Below are positions 25,808-34,096 of a DNA stretch of 34,096 nt, in pieces (the first letter of the stretch is position 1; every line of letters begins with the position of its first letter). The notes below the pieces were generated by a model. That model was not told the DNA's origin, did not search any database, and saw only the letters and a program-made list of their open reading frames with translations. The stretch is taken from NCBI GenBank assembly GCA_902517495.1, contig CABYCO010000012.1, positions 1 to 34,096 of the forward strand, given 5' to 3'. The DNA comes from an uncultured Pelagibacteraceae bacterium (GTDB lineage Bacteria; Pseudomonadota; Alphaproteobacteria; Pelagibacterales; Pelagibacteraceae). A program made the position numbers and the translations under genes.

Positions 25808-26533
25808 ATGAAAATATTTCCAGCAATAGATATTAAAGATAAAAAGTGCGTGAGGTTAGTTAAAGGAGACTTTGATAATAAAACTGAATATGACATATCC
25901 CCAGTCGAACAAGCTGGAAAGTATAAAGACCATGGATTTAAAAATTTACACATAGTTGATTTGGATGGAGCATTAACAGGAGAGACTGTAAACATTGAAA
26001 TTATTGAGGAAATTGTAGGTAAATTCGATCTTAAAATTGAAATAGGTGGAGGCGTAAGAAATTTTGAAAGTATTCAAAAGTATGTTGATGCAGGAGTTGA
26101 GAAAGTAATTTTAGGAAGCGCTGCAATCAAAGATAAAAATTTTTTAAAAGAAGCATGTGAAAAATTTCCAGGTAAAATTGCTTTAGGTCTAGATGCTAAA
26201 AATGGTTATTTATCTGTATCTGGATGGAAAGAAAGTTCTAATTTAAAGACTTTGGATTTTTTAAAAGAAGCAAATGATTATGGAGCTAGCAGATTAATTT
26301 ATACTGATATAAATAGAGATGGTATGAAGCTAAGCCCAAATTTTGAGGAAACAGAAAATGTAGCTAATAATTCAAATTGTCCAGTGATTATTTCTGGAGG
26401 AGTTTCTTCAATTAATGATATTAGAAAAGCAAAAGAAATAGGAAATAAAAATATTGAAGGTATTATAGTTGGTAAAGCTATATATGATGGTGATATTAAA
26501 TTAGATGAACTTGCAAAAGAGATAGATGCTTAA
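25808..26533 (+). CDS. hisA: ProFAR isomerase (HisA)
   Basis: This (beta/alpha)8 barrel catalyses the Amadori rearrangement of ProFAR to PRFAR. The 241-residue protein has catalytic Asp8 in [23 protein letters not shown] as the first phosphate-binding loop, YTDINRDGM with the second catalytic Asp, and SGGVSS as the second phosphate loop. The half-barrel duplication shared with HisF is visible. It overlaps hisF by 8 bases. Confidence 0.97.
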   Translation: MKIFPAIDIKDKKCVRLVKGDFDNKTEYDISPVEQAGKYKDHGFKNLHIVDLDGALTGETVNIEIIEEIVGKFDLKIEIGGGVRNFESIQKYVDAGVEKVILGSAAIKDKNFLKEACEKFPGKIALGLDAKNGYLSVSGWKESSNLKTLDFLKEANDYGASRLIYTDINRDGMKLSPNFEETENVANNSNCPVIISGGVSSINDIRKAKEIGNKNIEGIIVGKAIYDGDIKLDELAKEIDA

Positions 26534-27281
26534 GAATAGAATTATACCTTGCTTAGATGTAAAAAATGGAAGAGTTGTAAAAGGTATAAACTTTGTTGAT
26601 TTACAAGATGCAGGTGATCCAGTTGAACAAGCAAAGATTTATAGTGATGGTGGTGCAGATGAAATTTGTTTTTTAGACATTACAGCTTCTAATGAAAATA
26701 GGGATACAATTTATGAAGTTGTAAAAGATACTTCTAAAAAATGTTTTGTACCTTTAACTGTTGGTGGTGGCGTAAGAAGTGTAGAAGATATTAGTAAACT
26801 TTTAAATTGTGGAGCTGATAAAGTTTCAATTAATACAGCTGCAGTTCAAAATGCCGATGTTGTTGTTCAAAGTTCAAAAAAGTTTGGTTCCCAATGTATT
26901 GTTGTTGCAATTGATGCTAAGAAAAAAGGTAAGAAATGGGAAGTATTTACTCATGGAGGTAGAAATAATACTGGAATTGATGCTTTAGAATTTGCAAAAA
27001 AGATGGAAGAGAGTGGAGCAGGCGAGTTGTTAGTCACTTCAATGGATAGAGACGGTACTCAGGTAGGTTACGACATTGATCTGATGTCTAAAATTTCTTC
27101 AATGGTAAATATACCCACAATAGCGTCAGGAGGAGTTGGTGATCTTGATCACTTAGTCGATGGCATCAAATTAGGCAATGCTAGTGCGGTTTTGGCAGCA
27201 TCTATATTTCACTATGGAAAATATTCTGTGAAGGAGGCTAAAGAATATTTGGACTCAAAAGGAATACCTGTTAGGATTTGA
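26526..27281 (+). CDS. hisF: Imidazole glycerol phosphate synthase, cyclase subunit
   Basis: This barrel enzyme closes the imidazole ring, using ammonia from HisH to produce IGP and AICAR. The 251-residue protein has catalytic Asp11 in [22 protein letters not shown] as a phosphate loop, [13 protein letters not shown] with the second catalytic Asp, and [10 protein letters not shown] near the end. The start at 26526 overlaps hisA by 8 bases, and hisE begins 1 base after its stop. Confidence 0.97.
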   Translation: MLKNRIIPCLDVKNGRVVKGINFVDLQDAGDPVEQAKIYSDGGADEICFLDITASNENRDTIYEVVKDTSKKCFVPLTVGGGVRSVEDISKLLNCGADKVSINTAAVQNADVVVQSSKKFGSQCIVVAIDAKKKGKKWEVFTHGGRNNTGIDALEFAKKMEESGAGELLVTSMDRDGTQVGYDIDLMSKISSMVNIPTIASGGVGDLDHLVDGIKLGNASAVLAASIFHYGKYSVKEAKEYLDSKGIPVRI

Positions 27282-27282
27282 G

Positions 27283-27555
27283 ATGCTAAATACCCTTGAG
27301 AGCCTATTTAAACTTGCAAGAGAAAGAAAATCTTCACCAGTTGATGGATCGTATACCAATAAGCTTTTGACTGATAAATCTTTGAGTAAAGCAAAAGTTT
27401 TAGAAGAAATAAATGAATTGATAGAGGCAGTAGAAGTAGATACAAATAAAATTCATGAAGCTGCAGATGTGTTTTATCATCTAGCTATGTACCTTGAAGC
27501 AAATAATATTAAAATTGAAGATGTAATGAGTGAATTAGATAAAAGAAAAAAATGA
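27283..27555 (+). CDS. hisE: Phosphoribosyl-ATP pyrophosphatase
   Basis: This enzyme removes pyrophosphate from phosphoribosyl-ATP, the second step of histidine synthesis. At 90 residues it is the stand-alone MazG-like HisE rather than a HisI-HisE fusion. It shows SSPVDGSYTNKLL, then VLEEINELIEAV and HEAADVFYHLAMYL, the acidic metal-binding helices. It overlaps the malyl-CoA lyase gene by 4 bases (ATGA). hisI, hisG, hisD, hisC and a histidinol phosphatase are not in the window. Confidence 0.95.
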   Translation: MLNTLESLFKLARERKSSPVDGSYTNKLLTDKSLSKAKVLEEINELIEAVEVDTNKIHEAADVFYHLAMYLEANNIKIEDVMSELDKRKK

Positions 27556-28490
27556 GCCATAAATTTTACAAACCTGCAAGATCAAGATTACAAAGAAGTG
27601 AATTAGCAGTTCCAGGTTCATCACCTAAAATGTTTGAAAAAGCTCTTAGTTCTGCAGCAGATTATGTTTTTTTAGATTTGGAAGATGCAGTTTCTCCTAA
27701 TGATAAAATTACTGCTAGAGCAAATGTTATTAAATCTTTAAATGAAATGGATTGGAGAGGAAGTGGTAAAACTATTTCTGTACGAATAAATAGTTTAGAT
27801 ACTCATTACATGTATTCAGATTTAATTGAGATTGTTGAACAAGCTGGAGAAAATGTAGATACAATTTTAGTTCCAAAAGCAGGAACAGCAAGCGATGTTT
27901 ATATGGTTGATTGTTTATTGACTCAAATTGAAACAAATAAAAAATTAAAAAATAAAATTGGAATTGAGTGCTTAATTGAGACTGCTTTAGGAATGTCGAA
28001 TATTAAAGAAATTGCAACATCAAGTGAAAGATTAGAGGCATTACATTTTGGTGTAGCAGATTATGCAGCAAGTTTAAGAGCGCGAACTACAGTTATAGGT
28101 GGGCTTAATGAAAATTATCCAGGAGACCAGTGGCATCATGGCTTATCTGAATTAGTTATGACCTGTAGAGCTTACGGACTAAGGCCAATAGATGGACCCT
28201 TTGGAGATTTTAATGATCCACATGCTTATACAGCAGCTGCAAAAAGGGGTGCTGCAATCGGTATTGAGGGTAAATGGGCAATACATCCTTCACAAATTGA
28301 ACTAGCAAATAATGTATTCTCTCCACCAGAAGCAGAGGTAACTAAGGCTAAAAGGATCTTAGAAGAGTTAGAAAAGGCTGCTAAAGAGGGCAAAGGAGCT
28401 GCTCAGCTTGATGGCAGAATGATAGATGCTGCATCAGCTAGAATGGCTGAAAATATTGTAAATATAGACAAGTTAATCCATAATAAATAA
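27552..28490 (+). CDS. mcl: L-malyl-CoA lyase (CitE-like CoA ester lyase)
   Basis: This HpcH/HpaI-CitE-type lyase is predicted to cleave L-malyl-CoA to acetyl-CoA and glyoxylate, and perhaps beta-methylmalyl-CoA. The 312-residue protein has LAVPGSSPKMFEKAL at the start, LDLEDAVSP (41-49), Arg78 in SVRIN, Glu143 in LIETALGM and Asp170 in FGVADYAAS as the Mg2+ ligands. DGPFGDFNDP and KWAIHPSQI follow. These blocks match Rhodobacter Mcl1 more closely than CitE. The next two genes encode the subunits that would make malyl-CoA, which supports malyl-CoA as the substrate. It overlaps hisE by 4 bases. Confidence 0.88.
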   Translation: MSHKFYKPARSRLQRSELAVPGSSPKMFEKALSSAADYVFLDLEDAVSPNDKITARANVIKSLNEMDWRGSGKTISVRINSLDTHYMYSDLIEIVEQAGENVDTILVPKAGTASDVYMVDCLLTQIETNKKLKNKIGIECLIETALGMSNIKEIATSSERLEALHFGVADYAASLRARTTVIGGLNENYPGDQWHHGLSELVMTCRAYGLRPIDGPFGDFNDPHAYTAAAKRGAAIGIEGKWAIHPSQIELANNVFSPPEAEVTKAKRILEELEKAAKEGKGAAQLDGRMIDAASARMAENIVNIDKLIHNK

Positions 28491-28498
28491 ATAAAATT

Positions 28499-29662
28499 AT
28501 GGATATTCACGAATACCAAGCAAAAAAAATACTTTCAAACTTTGGGGTAACAATTCCTAGAGGTGGAATTGTTTACAGTCCAGAGAATGCTGAGAATAAA
28601 GCTAGAGAAATTGGTGGATCAAGATGGGTAGTAAAAGCACAAATTCATTCTGGTGCTAGAGGAAAAGCTGGAGGGATAATTGTTTGTAATACACCATTAG
28701 AAGTTGCTCAAGCAACAGATAAATTATTAGGAAAAAAATTAGTAACAAATCAAACAGGGCCTGAAGGTAAAATTGTAAATAGAATTTATATTGAAGAAGC
28801 TACAGATATTGAAAAGGAATTATATTTAGGATTGGTTTTTGATAGAAGCTCAGAAAGTATTATGGTTGTTGCATCTACCGAAGGAGGAATGAGTGTTGAA
28901 GAAATTTCAAAGGAAAAACCAGAAACAATTATTAGATCTAAAATTGAAGTTGCAGTTGGTATGCAAAATTTTCAAGCTAGAGAATTAGCATTTGGTCTTG
29001 GTATAGAGCCAGATTTAATTAGAAGAGCTTCTGATACTATTATTGGATGTTATAAAGCTTTTAGTGAATTAGATGCAACAATGGTTGAAGTTAATCCATT
29101 GGTCATTTCAAAACAAAAACAAATTTTAGCATTAGACTGCAAAATGAGTTTTGATAACAACGCAATGTTTAGAAGAAGTCAAGTTTCTGAGCTAAGAGAT
29201 AAAACACAAGAGGATTCAAAAGAAATTTTTGCATCAGACAGAGGTTTAAACTATGTCAGTTTAGATGGAAATATAGGTAATATTATTAACGGAGCAGGTC
29301 TTGCGATGGCATCTATGGACATGATTAAATTGGCTGGAGGGGCTCCTGCAAATTTTTTAGATGTAGGAGGAGGTGCAACGCCAGAAAAAATAGTTAAAGC
29401 TTTTAAATTAGTTACAATGGACGAAAAAGTTAAAGTAATTCTTGTAAATATTTTTGCTGGTATCAATAGATGTGATTGGGTTGCAGAAGGAATTGTAGAT
29501 GCATTAAAAAAAATTCAAATTAAAGTTCCATTAGTTATTCGTTTAGCAGGTACTAATGTCGAAAAAGGGAATAAAATCTTAAAAGAGAGTAAAATAAATT
29601 ATATAGAGGCAAATACTTTAGAGGATGCAGCTAATAAAGCAGTTGCAGCACTAAATAAATAA
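28499..29662 (+). CDS. mtkA: Malate-CoA ligase beta subunit (MtkA; SucC family)
   Basis: This ATP-grasp subunit of an ADP-forming acyl-CoA synthetase is predicted to activate malate with CoA and ATP. The 387-residue protein has MDIHEYQAKKIL at the start, KAQIHSGARGKAGG (46-59) in the nucleotide-binding fold, VEVNPLV, and FLDVGGGATPEKI. GINRCDWVAEG near 320-330 matches MtkA (methylotroph malate-CoA ligase), where SucC usually has GIxxCDxxAxG without the Trp. Sequence alone cannot exclude succinate as substrate, but the adjacent malyl-CoA lyase argues for malate. It begins 8 bases after mcl and is followed by mtkB after 3. Confidence 0.85.
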   Translation: MDIHEYQAKKILSNFGVTIPRGGIVYSPENAENKAREIGGSRWVVKAQIHSGARGKAGGIIVCNTPLEVAQATDKLLGKKLVTNQTGPEGKIVNRIYIEEATDIEKELYLGLVFDRSSESIMVVASTEGGMSVEEISKEKPETIIRSKIEVAVGMQNFQARELAFGLGIEPDLIRRASDTIIGCYKAFSELDATMVEVNPLVISKQKQILALDCKMSFDNNAMFRRSQVSELRDKTQEDSKEIFASDRGLNYVSLDGNIGNIINGAGLAMASMDMIKLAGGAPANFLDVGGGATPEKIVKAFKLVTMDEKVKVILVNIFAGINRCDWVAEGIVDALKKIQIKVPLVIRLAGTNVEKGNKILKESKINYIEANTLEDAANKAVAALNK

Positions 29663-29665
29663 ATC

Positions 29666-30553
29666 ATGACTGTACTGGTTGATAAAAATAGTAAGATAAT
29701 TATTCAAGGTTTTACTGGTAAAATGGGCTCTTTTCATGCAGATGAGATGATTAAATACGGTTCTAATGTTGTTGGTGGAGTAACACCAGGAAAAGGGGGC
29801 TCTAAGCATTTAGATTTGCCAGTATTTAACACAGTTAAAGATGCTGTGAATGAAACAGGGGCTGATGCATCTATTTTATTTGTACCCCCAGCTTTTGCAG
29901 CCGATTCAGCAATGGAAGCAGCTGATGCCGGAATTAAAATATGTGTAGCTATAGTTGACGGAATACCTTCTCACGACATGATCAGAATAAAAAGATACAT
30001 GAGGAGATACACTAAAAGTTCTAAGATGACGTTAGTTGGACCAAACTGTGCTGGAATTATTAGTCCTGGAAAATCAATGTTGGGTATTATGCCAGGTCAT
30101 ATTTACAAAGAAGGAAGAGTTGGAATTATTAGTAGATCAGGTACATTAGGCTATGAAGCTGCACAGCAACTTAAAAATTTAAATATAGGTGTTTCAACAA
30201 GTGTAGGAATCGGAGGTGATCCCATAAACGGAAGTTCTTTTAGAGATATAATTGAAAAGTTTGAAACAGATGATGAGACCGATGCAATATTAATGATTGG
30301 TGAAATTGGCGGTCCCCAGGAAGTAGCTGCAGGAGAATTTGCAAAAGAAAATATGAAGAAGCCAGTTATTGCCTACATAGCTGGATTAACCGCACCAAAA
30401 GGGAGAGTGATGGGCCATGCAGGAGCAATAGTTTCAGCTTATGGTGAAAGCGCAATTGAAAAAGTTGAAATTTTAAAAGAGTGTGGAATTACAATTTCTA
30501 AAAATCCATCTGTTATGGGTGATACAGTAAAATCAGTTATAGAAAAAATGTAA
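29666..30553 (+). CDS. mtkB: Malate-CoA ligase alpha subunit (MtkB; SucD family)
   Basis: This subunit binds CoA and carries the phosphohistidine intermediate. The 295-residue protein has IIQGFTGKMGSFHADEMI at the CoA-binding N-terminus, GGVTPGKGG, VGPNCAGIISPGKSMLGIMP, RSGTLGYEA and GGDPINGSSF. The active-site His251 is in MGHAGAIVS. The RYMRRY segment before the GPNCAG block matches MtkB-type sequences better than SucD. With mtkA it forms the ligase for malyl-CoA. It precedes the HIT gene by 2 bases. Confidence 0.86.
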   Translation: MTVLVDKNSKIIIQGFTGKMGSFHADEMIKYGSNVVGGVTPGKGGSKHLDLPVFNTVKDAVNETGADASILFVPPAFAADSAMEAADAGIKICVAIVDGIPSHDMIRIKRYMRRYTKSSKMTLVGPNCAGIISPGKSMLGIMPGHIYKEGRVGIISRSGTLGYEAAQQLKNLNIGVSTSVGIGGDPINGSSFRDIIEKFETDDETDAILMIGEIGGPQEVAAGEFAKENMKKPVIAYIAGLTAPKGRVMGHAGAIVSAYGESAIEKVEILKECGITISKNPSVMGDTVKSVIEKM

Positions 30554-30555
30554 TC

Positions 30556-30921
30556 ATGAGTTACGATGATAACAATATATTTGCAAAAATATTAAGAAAT
30601 GAGATACCATGTAATAAAATTTATGAGGATGAATTTGTTTTATCCTTTCATGATATAAATCCTCAAAAAAAAATCCATGCTTTAGTAATTCCAAAAGGGA
30701 AATATGTTGATTTAGATGATTTTAGTCAAAACGCTTCTCCTGAAGAAATGGTTGGATTACTCAAGGGTATAAATATTGTTGCAAAGAAATTAAATATATC
30801 TGTTGATACTGGAAAAGGCTATAGAGCTCTAGTGAATGTAAGTGAGGATGGCGGACAAGAAGTTCCTCATTTGCATTTCCATTTGTTTGGTGGAGAGAAA
30901 ATTGGTAAAATGGTCTCGTGA
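30556..30921 (+). CDS. HIT-family (histidine triad) hydrolase
   Basis: This 121-residue HIT protein, probably an HinT-like purine nucleoside phosphoramidase or related AMP-releasing hydrolase, has NIFAKILRNEIPCNKIYEDE at the N-terminus, IPKGKYVDLDDF, and the triad HLHFHLFGG near the C-terminus. The physiological substrate is unknown. It is the ninth gene of the his-mcl-mtk run. Its stop overlaps the GTG start of the next gene (GTGA). Confidence 0.92.
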   Translation: MSYDDNNIFAKILRNEIPCNKIYEDEFVLSFHDINPQKKIHALVIPKGKYVDLDDFSQNASPEEMVGLLKGINIVAKKLNISVDTGKGYRALVNVSEDGGQEVPHLHFHLFGGEKIGKMVS

Positions 30922-31430
30922 AAATTAATGTAGACAGAAGTTTCTTAGAAATAAATTCTGTAAAAGATTTAAACAGCTCAAAGAGTCCTGGACCAAACTT
31001 TAAAATCATTCAAGTAGATCCACCAGATTTCCAATTAAATAAGTTTTTTTATAAACAAATCGGAAGAAAACATAGATGGATAGACAGATTAGCCTGGGGT
31101 GACAAAAAATGGATTGAGTATGTTGAAAATCCAAGAATAAAAACCTTTATTTTAAAAGATAATAATAACTTAGCTGGATATTATGAAACTATCCATGATC
31201 TTGATAATAATCATTCAGAAATTGCATATTTTGGCATCTTAGAGGAATATTTTGGAAAAAAATGTGGTGGTTATCTTCTTTCTGAGGCTATTAAAAAGTT
31301 ATTTAAGGAGGGAATGTCAAGAGTTTGGCTACATACCTGTTCACTGGATCATGAAAATGCAATTAAAAATTATTTAGCTAGAGGAATGCAGGTATTTAAA
31401 TCTGAAAAAATAAATGTTGATCTTACTTAG
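30918..31430 (+). CDS. GNAT-family N-acetyltransferase
   Basis: This 170-residue protein has the acetyl-CoA-binding motif A as EIAYFGILEEYFGKKCGGYLL (GKKCGG in the pyrophosphate loop), preceded by a central WI-Y-V segment. It ends with WLHTCSLDHENAIKNYLARGMQ, a typical GNAT motif B. The acceptor is unknown. The start is GTG at 30918, inside the HIT stop codon. Its last 8 bases overlap the convergent lolA end. Confidence 0.85.
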   Translation: MKINVDRSFLEINSVKDLNSSKSPGPNFKIIQVDPPDFQLNKFFYKQIGRKHRWIDRLAWGDKKWIEYVENPRIKTFILKDNNNLAGYYETIHDLDNNHSEIAYFGILEEYFGKKCGGYLLSEAIKKLFKEGMSRVWLHTCSLDHENAIKNYLARGMQVFKSEKINVDLT

Positions 31431-31983
31431 TATATTTTTGTATTGAAAACATTTCTTCTTCAACTTCAACATTAATACTTATATCACTTAAAAAAGTTTG
31501 TATTATATTTTGATAGATATCTTTAGTTTCCCAACCCATTAAGTCTAAACTTTCTTTATTAAAAAAAACCTTAATTAAGTTACTTTCATACTCAAAATCA
31601 AAGACATAATAAAAAGGGTAATTCTTGTTATCTTCAACTTCATTTATTTTCGAAATTAAAAATTTTTTATCGAGTATAAAATTTAAAGGTGTTTTATCTA
31701 GTGGATATCTGTAGTAATTTTTGATTTTATCTGAATTGATAACTAGTGATTTACCATTAGAAACAAGTATTTTGTTATAAACATCATGATATTCACAAAA
31801 AATTTTCTTGGGATATAAAATAATACACTCTCCTTTCTCAATATTATTATTATCTATCCTTTGGGTAAATTTGAATTGTAAAGAATTTATATTTTCCAAG
31901 TGATCTATAATTTTTTGATTTGAAGAACTGTTAGCATTTAAAATAAAAAAAAAAATAAAAAAAAAAATTAAGTATTTTTTCAT
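31423..31983 (-). CDS. lolA: Outer-membrane lipoprotein carrier protein LolA
   Basis: LolA ferries lipoproteins through the periplasm from LolCDE to the outer membrane. The 186-residue protein has a signal peptide of about 20 residues that is almost all Phe/Ile/Leu (two runs of Phe from A11 tracts on the plus strand). The LolA-like NSLQFKFTQRIDNNN and a GECIILYPKKIFCEY strand follow, with SLVINSDKIKNYYRYPL in the middle. The sequence is divergent but the pattern and place beside ftsK are typical. It overlaps ftsK by 4 bases (ATGA). Confidence 0.82.
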   Translation of the reverse strand: MKKYLIFFFIFFFILNANSSSNQKIIDHLENINSLQFKFTQRIDNNNIEKGECIILYPKKIFCEYHDVYNKILVSNGKSLVINSDKIKNYYRYPLDKTPLNFILDKKFLISKINEVEDNKNYPFYYVFDFEYESNLIKVFFNKESLDLMGWETKDIYQNIIQTFLSDISINVEVEEEMFSIQKYTK

Positions 31984-34067
31984 TTAAGTACTTCTCTTTT
32001 ACCAACGTGATTAGCCTGACTTACCTCTCCATTTGCCTCCATTTGATCAACTATCCTTGCTGCCCTATTATAACCAATTTGTAACTTTCTTTGTAAGAAA
32101 GATGTTGATGCTTTTCTCTCAGACTTAACTATTTCAAGAGCTGTATTATACAATTCATCTAGATTTTCATTATCTTTTGAATCATTATTACTTTCTTTTT
32201 CATCTACAAAATTAAGGATCTCGTCTACATAATCTGGTTCAGCTTGATTTCTCAAAAAATTATTTATTTTTTCTATTTCTCCCTCTGATACAAATGGTGC
32301 ATGTATTCTAGTCATTCTGTTTGCAGAAGTCATATAAAGCATATCACCTTTTCCAAGTAGTTGCTCAGCACCTTGTTCACCAAGAATTGTTCTACTATCT
32401 ATTTTAGATGTAACTTGAAATGATATTCTAGTTGGAAAGTTAGCTTTAATTGTTCCTGTGATTACGTCTACACTTGGTCTCTGTGTTGCCATTATAATAT
32501 GAATACCTGCTGCTCTAGCCATTTGTGAAAGCTTTTGAATATAATTTTCTATATCTTTACCAGCAACCAGCATTAAATCTGACATTTCGTCAACAATTAC
32601 AACGATATATGGCATAGAAATCTTGTGTTTCTCATTGTATCCGTCAATATTTCTCACCCCAACTTTGGTCATTAATTTGTAACGATTTTCCATTTCTTTA
32701 ACTACCCAGCCCAAAACTGAAGCAGCTCTTTTTGCTTCTGTAATCACTGGACATAACAAATGTGGAATTCCCTCATATGTAGATAGTTCTAACATTTTAG
32801 GGTCAATCAATATAAATTTACATTTTTCCGGAGAGTGTTTGTATAAAAGTGATAAAATAATTGTATTAATACAAACCGATTTTCCTGACCCTGTTGTACC
32901 TGCTATAAGTAAATGAGGCATACTGCTTAAGTCTCCTGTTATTGGAAGTCCAGAAATACTTTTTCCAAGAGCTATTGGTAGTTTTATGTCTTTCTTTTTA
33001 TAACTAGGATCAGAAATTATTTCACTCAAGAAAACATTCTCTCTATGAGGTTTAGGTAATTCAATTCCTATAGTATTACTTCCTGGTATTGTTGCAATCC
33101 TAGCGGACTCCGAACTAGTGTTTCTTGCAATATCTTCAGAGAGATTAATTATTTTTGATACTTTTACACCTGGCGCAGGTTCAAACTCATACAATGTAAC
33201 AACAGGACCTTGGCTTACTTTTTTTACTTCTCCCTCAACGCCAAAATCTAATAAAATTTTTTCTAAAATTTTTTCATCAATTTTATTTTCTGATGAATTC
33301 TTATCTTTTTTTGAGAGAGCTTTTAAAAAATCTATTGAAGGTAATTTATATTTTACAACTTTTTTGTCAGAGTATTTAATATTTTGATCAAATGAGAAAT
33401 TTTCCTGGACTCTTGTTCCAGTATTAATGAAGTTATTTTCACTGATTATATTTTCATTGTAGCCCTCTATAATACTCTTGCTAGGTGTTTTTCTAGTCTT
33501 GATAAAAATTTTAAAAATAAATTTAAAGTATTTAAACTTAAAATTTACACTTAAAAAAAATAAGAATAATATTAAAATAATTAAAATTATATAACTTATT
33601 TGATTATTTAAGTTGACTAAATTTATTAAAAAAGTTTCCTCAAATAGATTACCTATAAATCCATTATTTCCATTAATTGTAAGCCAATATGACTCAGTAT
33701 GGAAAACTGTGAAAAATAATGTACCTGTTATTGAGTATAGAATTATAAAAAATAAGCTTTCAATAATATGTAAAATTTTTTTATCAATTATAACTGATAA
33801 AGATATAAATAATAAAGAAATTGGGACTAGCAATGAGATTAAACCGACTGATTGATATAAAATATCAGAGGCATAGCTACCTTTTGCACCCAATAAATTC
33901 TTTATCTCTGCATCTTCAGGAAAAATAAAGTTAGGGTCCTCAGGTGAGTAGCTAATTAATGATGTAAGCAATAAAACAGATAAGCAAAGTAAGGCTAAAC
34001 CTATAAGTTCAGATAGCCTTTTAAAGAGAAAACTAGTGGTTTTATCTACTAAATTTTTAATTTTCAT
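31980..34067 (-). CDS. ftsK: DNA translocase FtsK
   Basis: FtsK couples division to chromosome dimer resolution by pumping DNA toward dif. The 695-residue protein is short for the family; its linker is only about 65 residues rather than the hundreds seen in E. coli. N-terminal membrane segments lie near 22-40, 71-93, 100-122 and 155-175. The motor has GPVVTLYEFEPAPGVKVSKI, Walker A GTTGSGKS (390-397), ILIDPKMLEL and Walker B IVDEMSDLM (491-499). The C-terminal winged-helix gamma domain (FLQRKLQIGYNRAARIVDQME) would read KOPS. It is followed by lolA. Confidence 0.97.
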   Translation of the reverse strand: MKIKNLVDKTTSFLFKRLSELIGLALLCLSVLLLTSLISYSPEDPNFIFPEDAEIKNLLGAKGSYASDILYQSVGLISLLVPISLLFISLSVIIDKKILHIIESLFFIILYSITGTLFFTVFHTESYWLTINGNNGFIGNLFEETFLINLVNLNNQISYIILIILILFLFFLSVNFKFKYFKFIFKIFIKTRKTPSKSIIEGYNENIISENNFINTGTRVQENFSFDQNIKYSDKKVVKYKLPSIDFLKALSKKDKNSSENKIDEKILEKILLDFGVEGEVKKVSQGPVVTLYEFEPAPGVKVSKIINLSEDIARNTSSESARIATIPGSNTIGIELPKPHRENVFLSEIISDPSYKKKDIKLPIALGKSISGLPITGDLSSMPHLLIAGTTGSGKSVCINTIILSLLYKHSPEKCKFILIDPKMLELSTYEGIPHLLCPVITEAKRAASVLGWVVKEMENRYKLMTKVGVRNIDGYNEKHKISMPYIVVIVDEMSDLMLVAGKDIENYIQKLSQMARAAGIHIIMATQRPSVDVITGTIKANFPTRISFQVTSKIDSRTILGEQGAEQLLGKGDMLYMTSANRMTRIHAPFVSEGEIEKINNFLRNQAEPDYVDEILNFVDEKESNNDSKDNENLDELYNTALEIVKSERKASTSFLQRKLQIGYNRAARIVDQMEANGEVSQANHVGKREVLK

Positions 34068-34096
34068 TTTGTCATTAATGATTTGTCACTTTGTAT

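Noticed and set aside
28499-30553. Calling the two ligase subunits sucC and sucD
   Set aside because: Signature residues and the adjoining malyl-CoA lyase favour malate-CoA ligase, though substrate cannot be proven from sequence.
31945-31967. Two A11 tracts in lolA as possible frameshift sites
   Set aside because: The frame is intact and they encode the Phe-rich signal peptide, so there is no sign of disruption.
1-34096. CRISPR arrays, insertion sequences, prophage or defence genes
   Set aside because: No spaced direct repeats, terminal inverted repeats, transposase, integrase or defence-type genes were seen.

Overview
The window is a stretch of alphaproteobacterial core chromosome, very probably from the SAR11 clade (Pelagibacterales). 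The evidence is a strongly A+T-rich composition (roughly 30% G+C by eye), coding sequence from end to end, neighbours that overlap by a few bases, Lys/Ile/Asn-rich proteins and conserved alphaproteobacterial gene order. No gap between genes exceeds 300 bases. I found no tRNA, rRNA, CRISPR array, insertion sequence or prophage.

The main landmark is a putative chromosomal replication origin at about 16961-17244, between hemE (leftward) and ppsR (rightward). This is the junction that holds the origin in Caulobacter and Rickettsia. It carries a perfect DnaA box, a CtrA-type TTAA-N7-TTAAC site, a tandem 9-base repeat and no gene. To its left run hemE-hemH-hemG, rho, mnmE, mnmG, rsmG, parA and parB. 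A perfect 16-bp parS lies inside rsmG and a degenerate copy inside mnmG, about 8.5-9 kb from the origin. To its right run ppsR-maf-aroE-coaE-dnaQ, then secB-fxsA (leftward), a Tim44-like gene and an Smr gene, and hslVU (leftward). Most genes near the origin are transcribed away from it.

The left end (1-6038) holds the tail of a thiE-like gene, a convergent bidirectional terminator, an outer-membrane porin with base composition unlike its surroundings, and a rightward run: DUF3576 lipoprotein, leuS, lptE, holA. The right part (24583-31430) is a rightward run with tiny gaps or overlaps: hisBHAFE, then a malyl-CoA lyase and two subunits that match malate-CoA ligase (mtkA/mtkB) better than succinyl-CoA synthetase, then HIT and GNAT genes. 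The three malyl-CoA genes together would interconvert malate with acetyl-CoA plus glyoxylate. The window closes with lolA and ftsK on the minus strand.

The clearest anomaly is rho, split by a single extra base in an A9 tract (13328-13336). Both halves are otherwise intact and sum to normal length. Other points are an orphan sulfotransferase inserted between mnmE and rho, HemG as the protoporphyrinogen oxidase beside hemH/hemE, and a possible heat-shock promoter upstream of hslV. I did not find a convincing new multi-gene system. The best leads are the compact origin/partition layout, the rho homopolymer frameshift and the his-linked malyl-CoA module.
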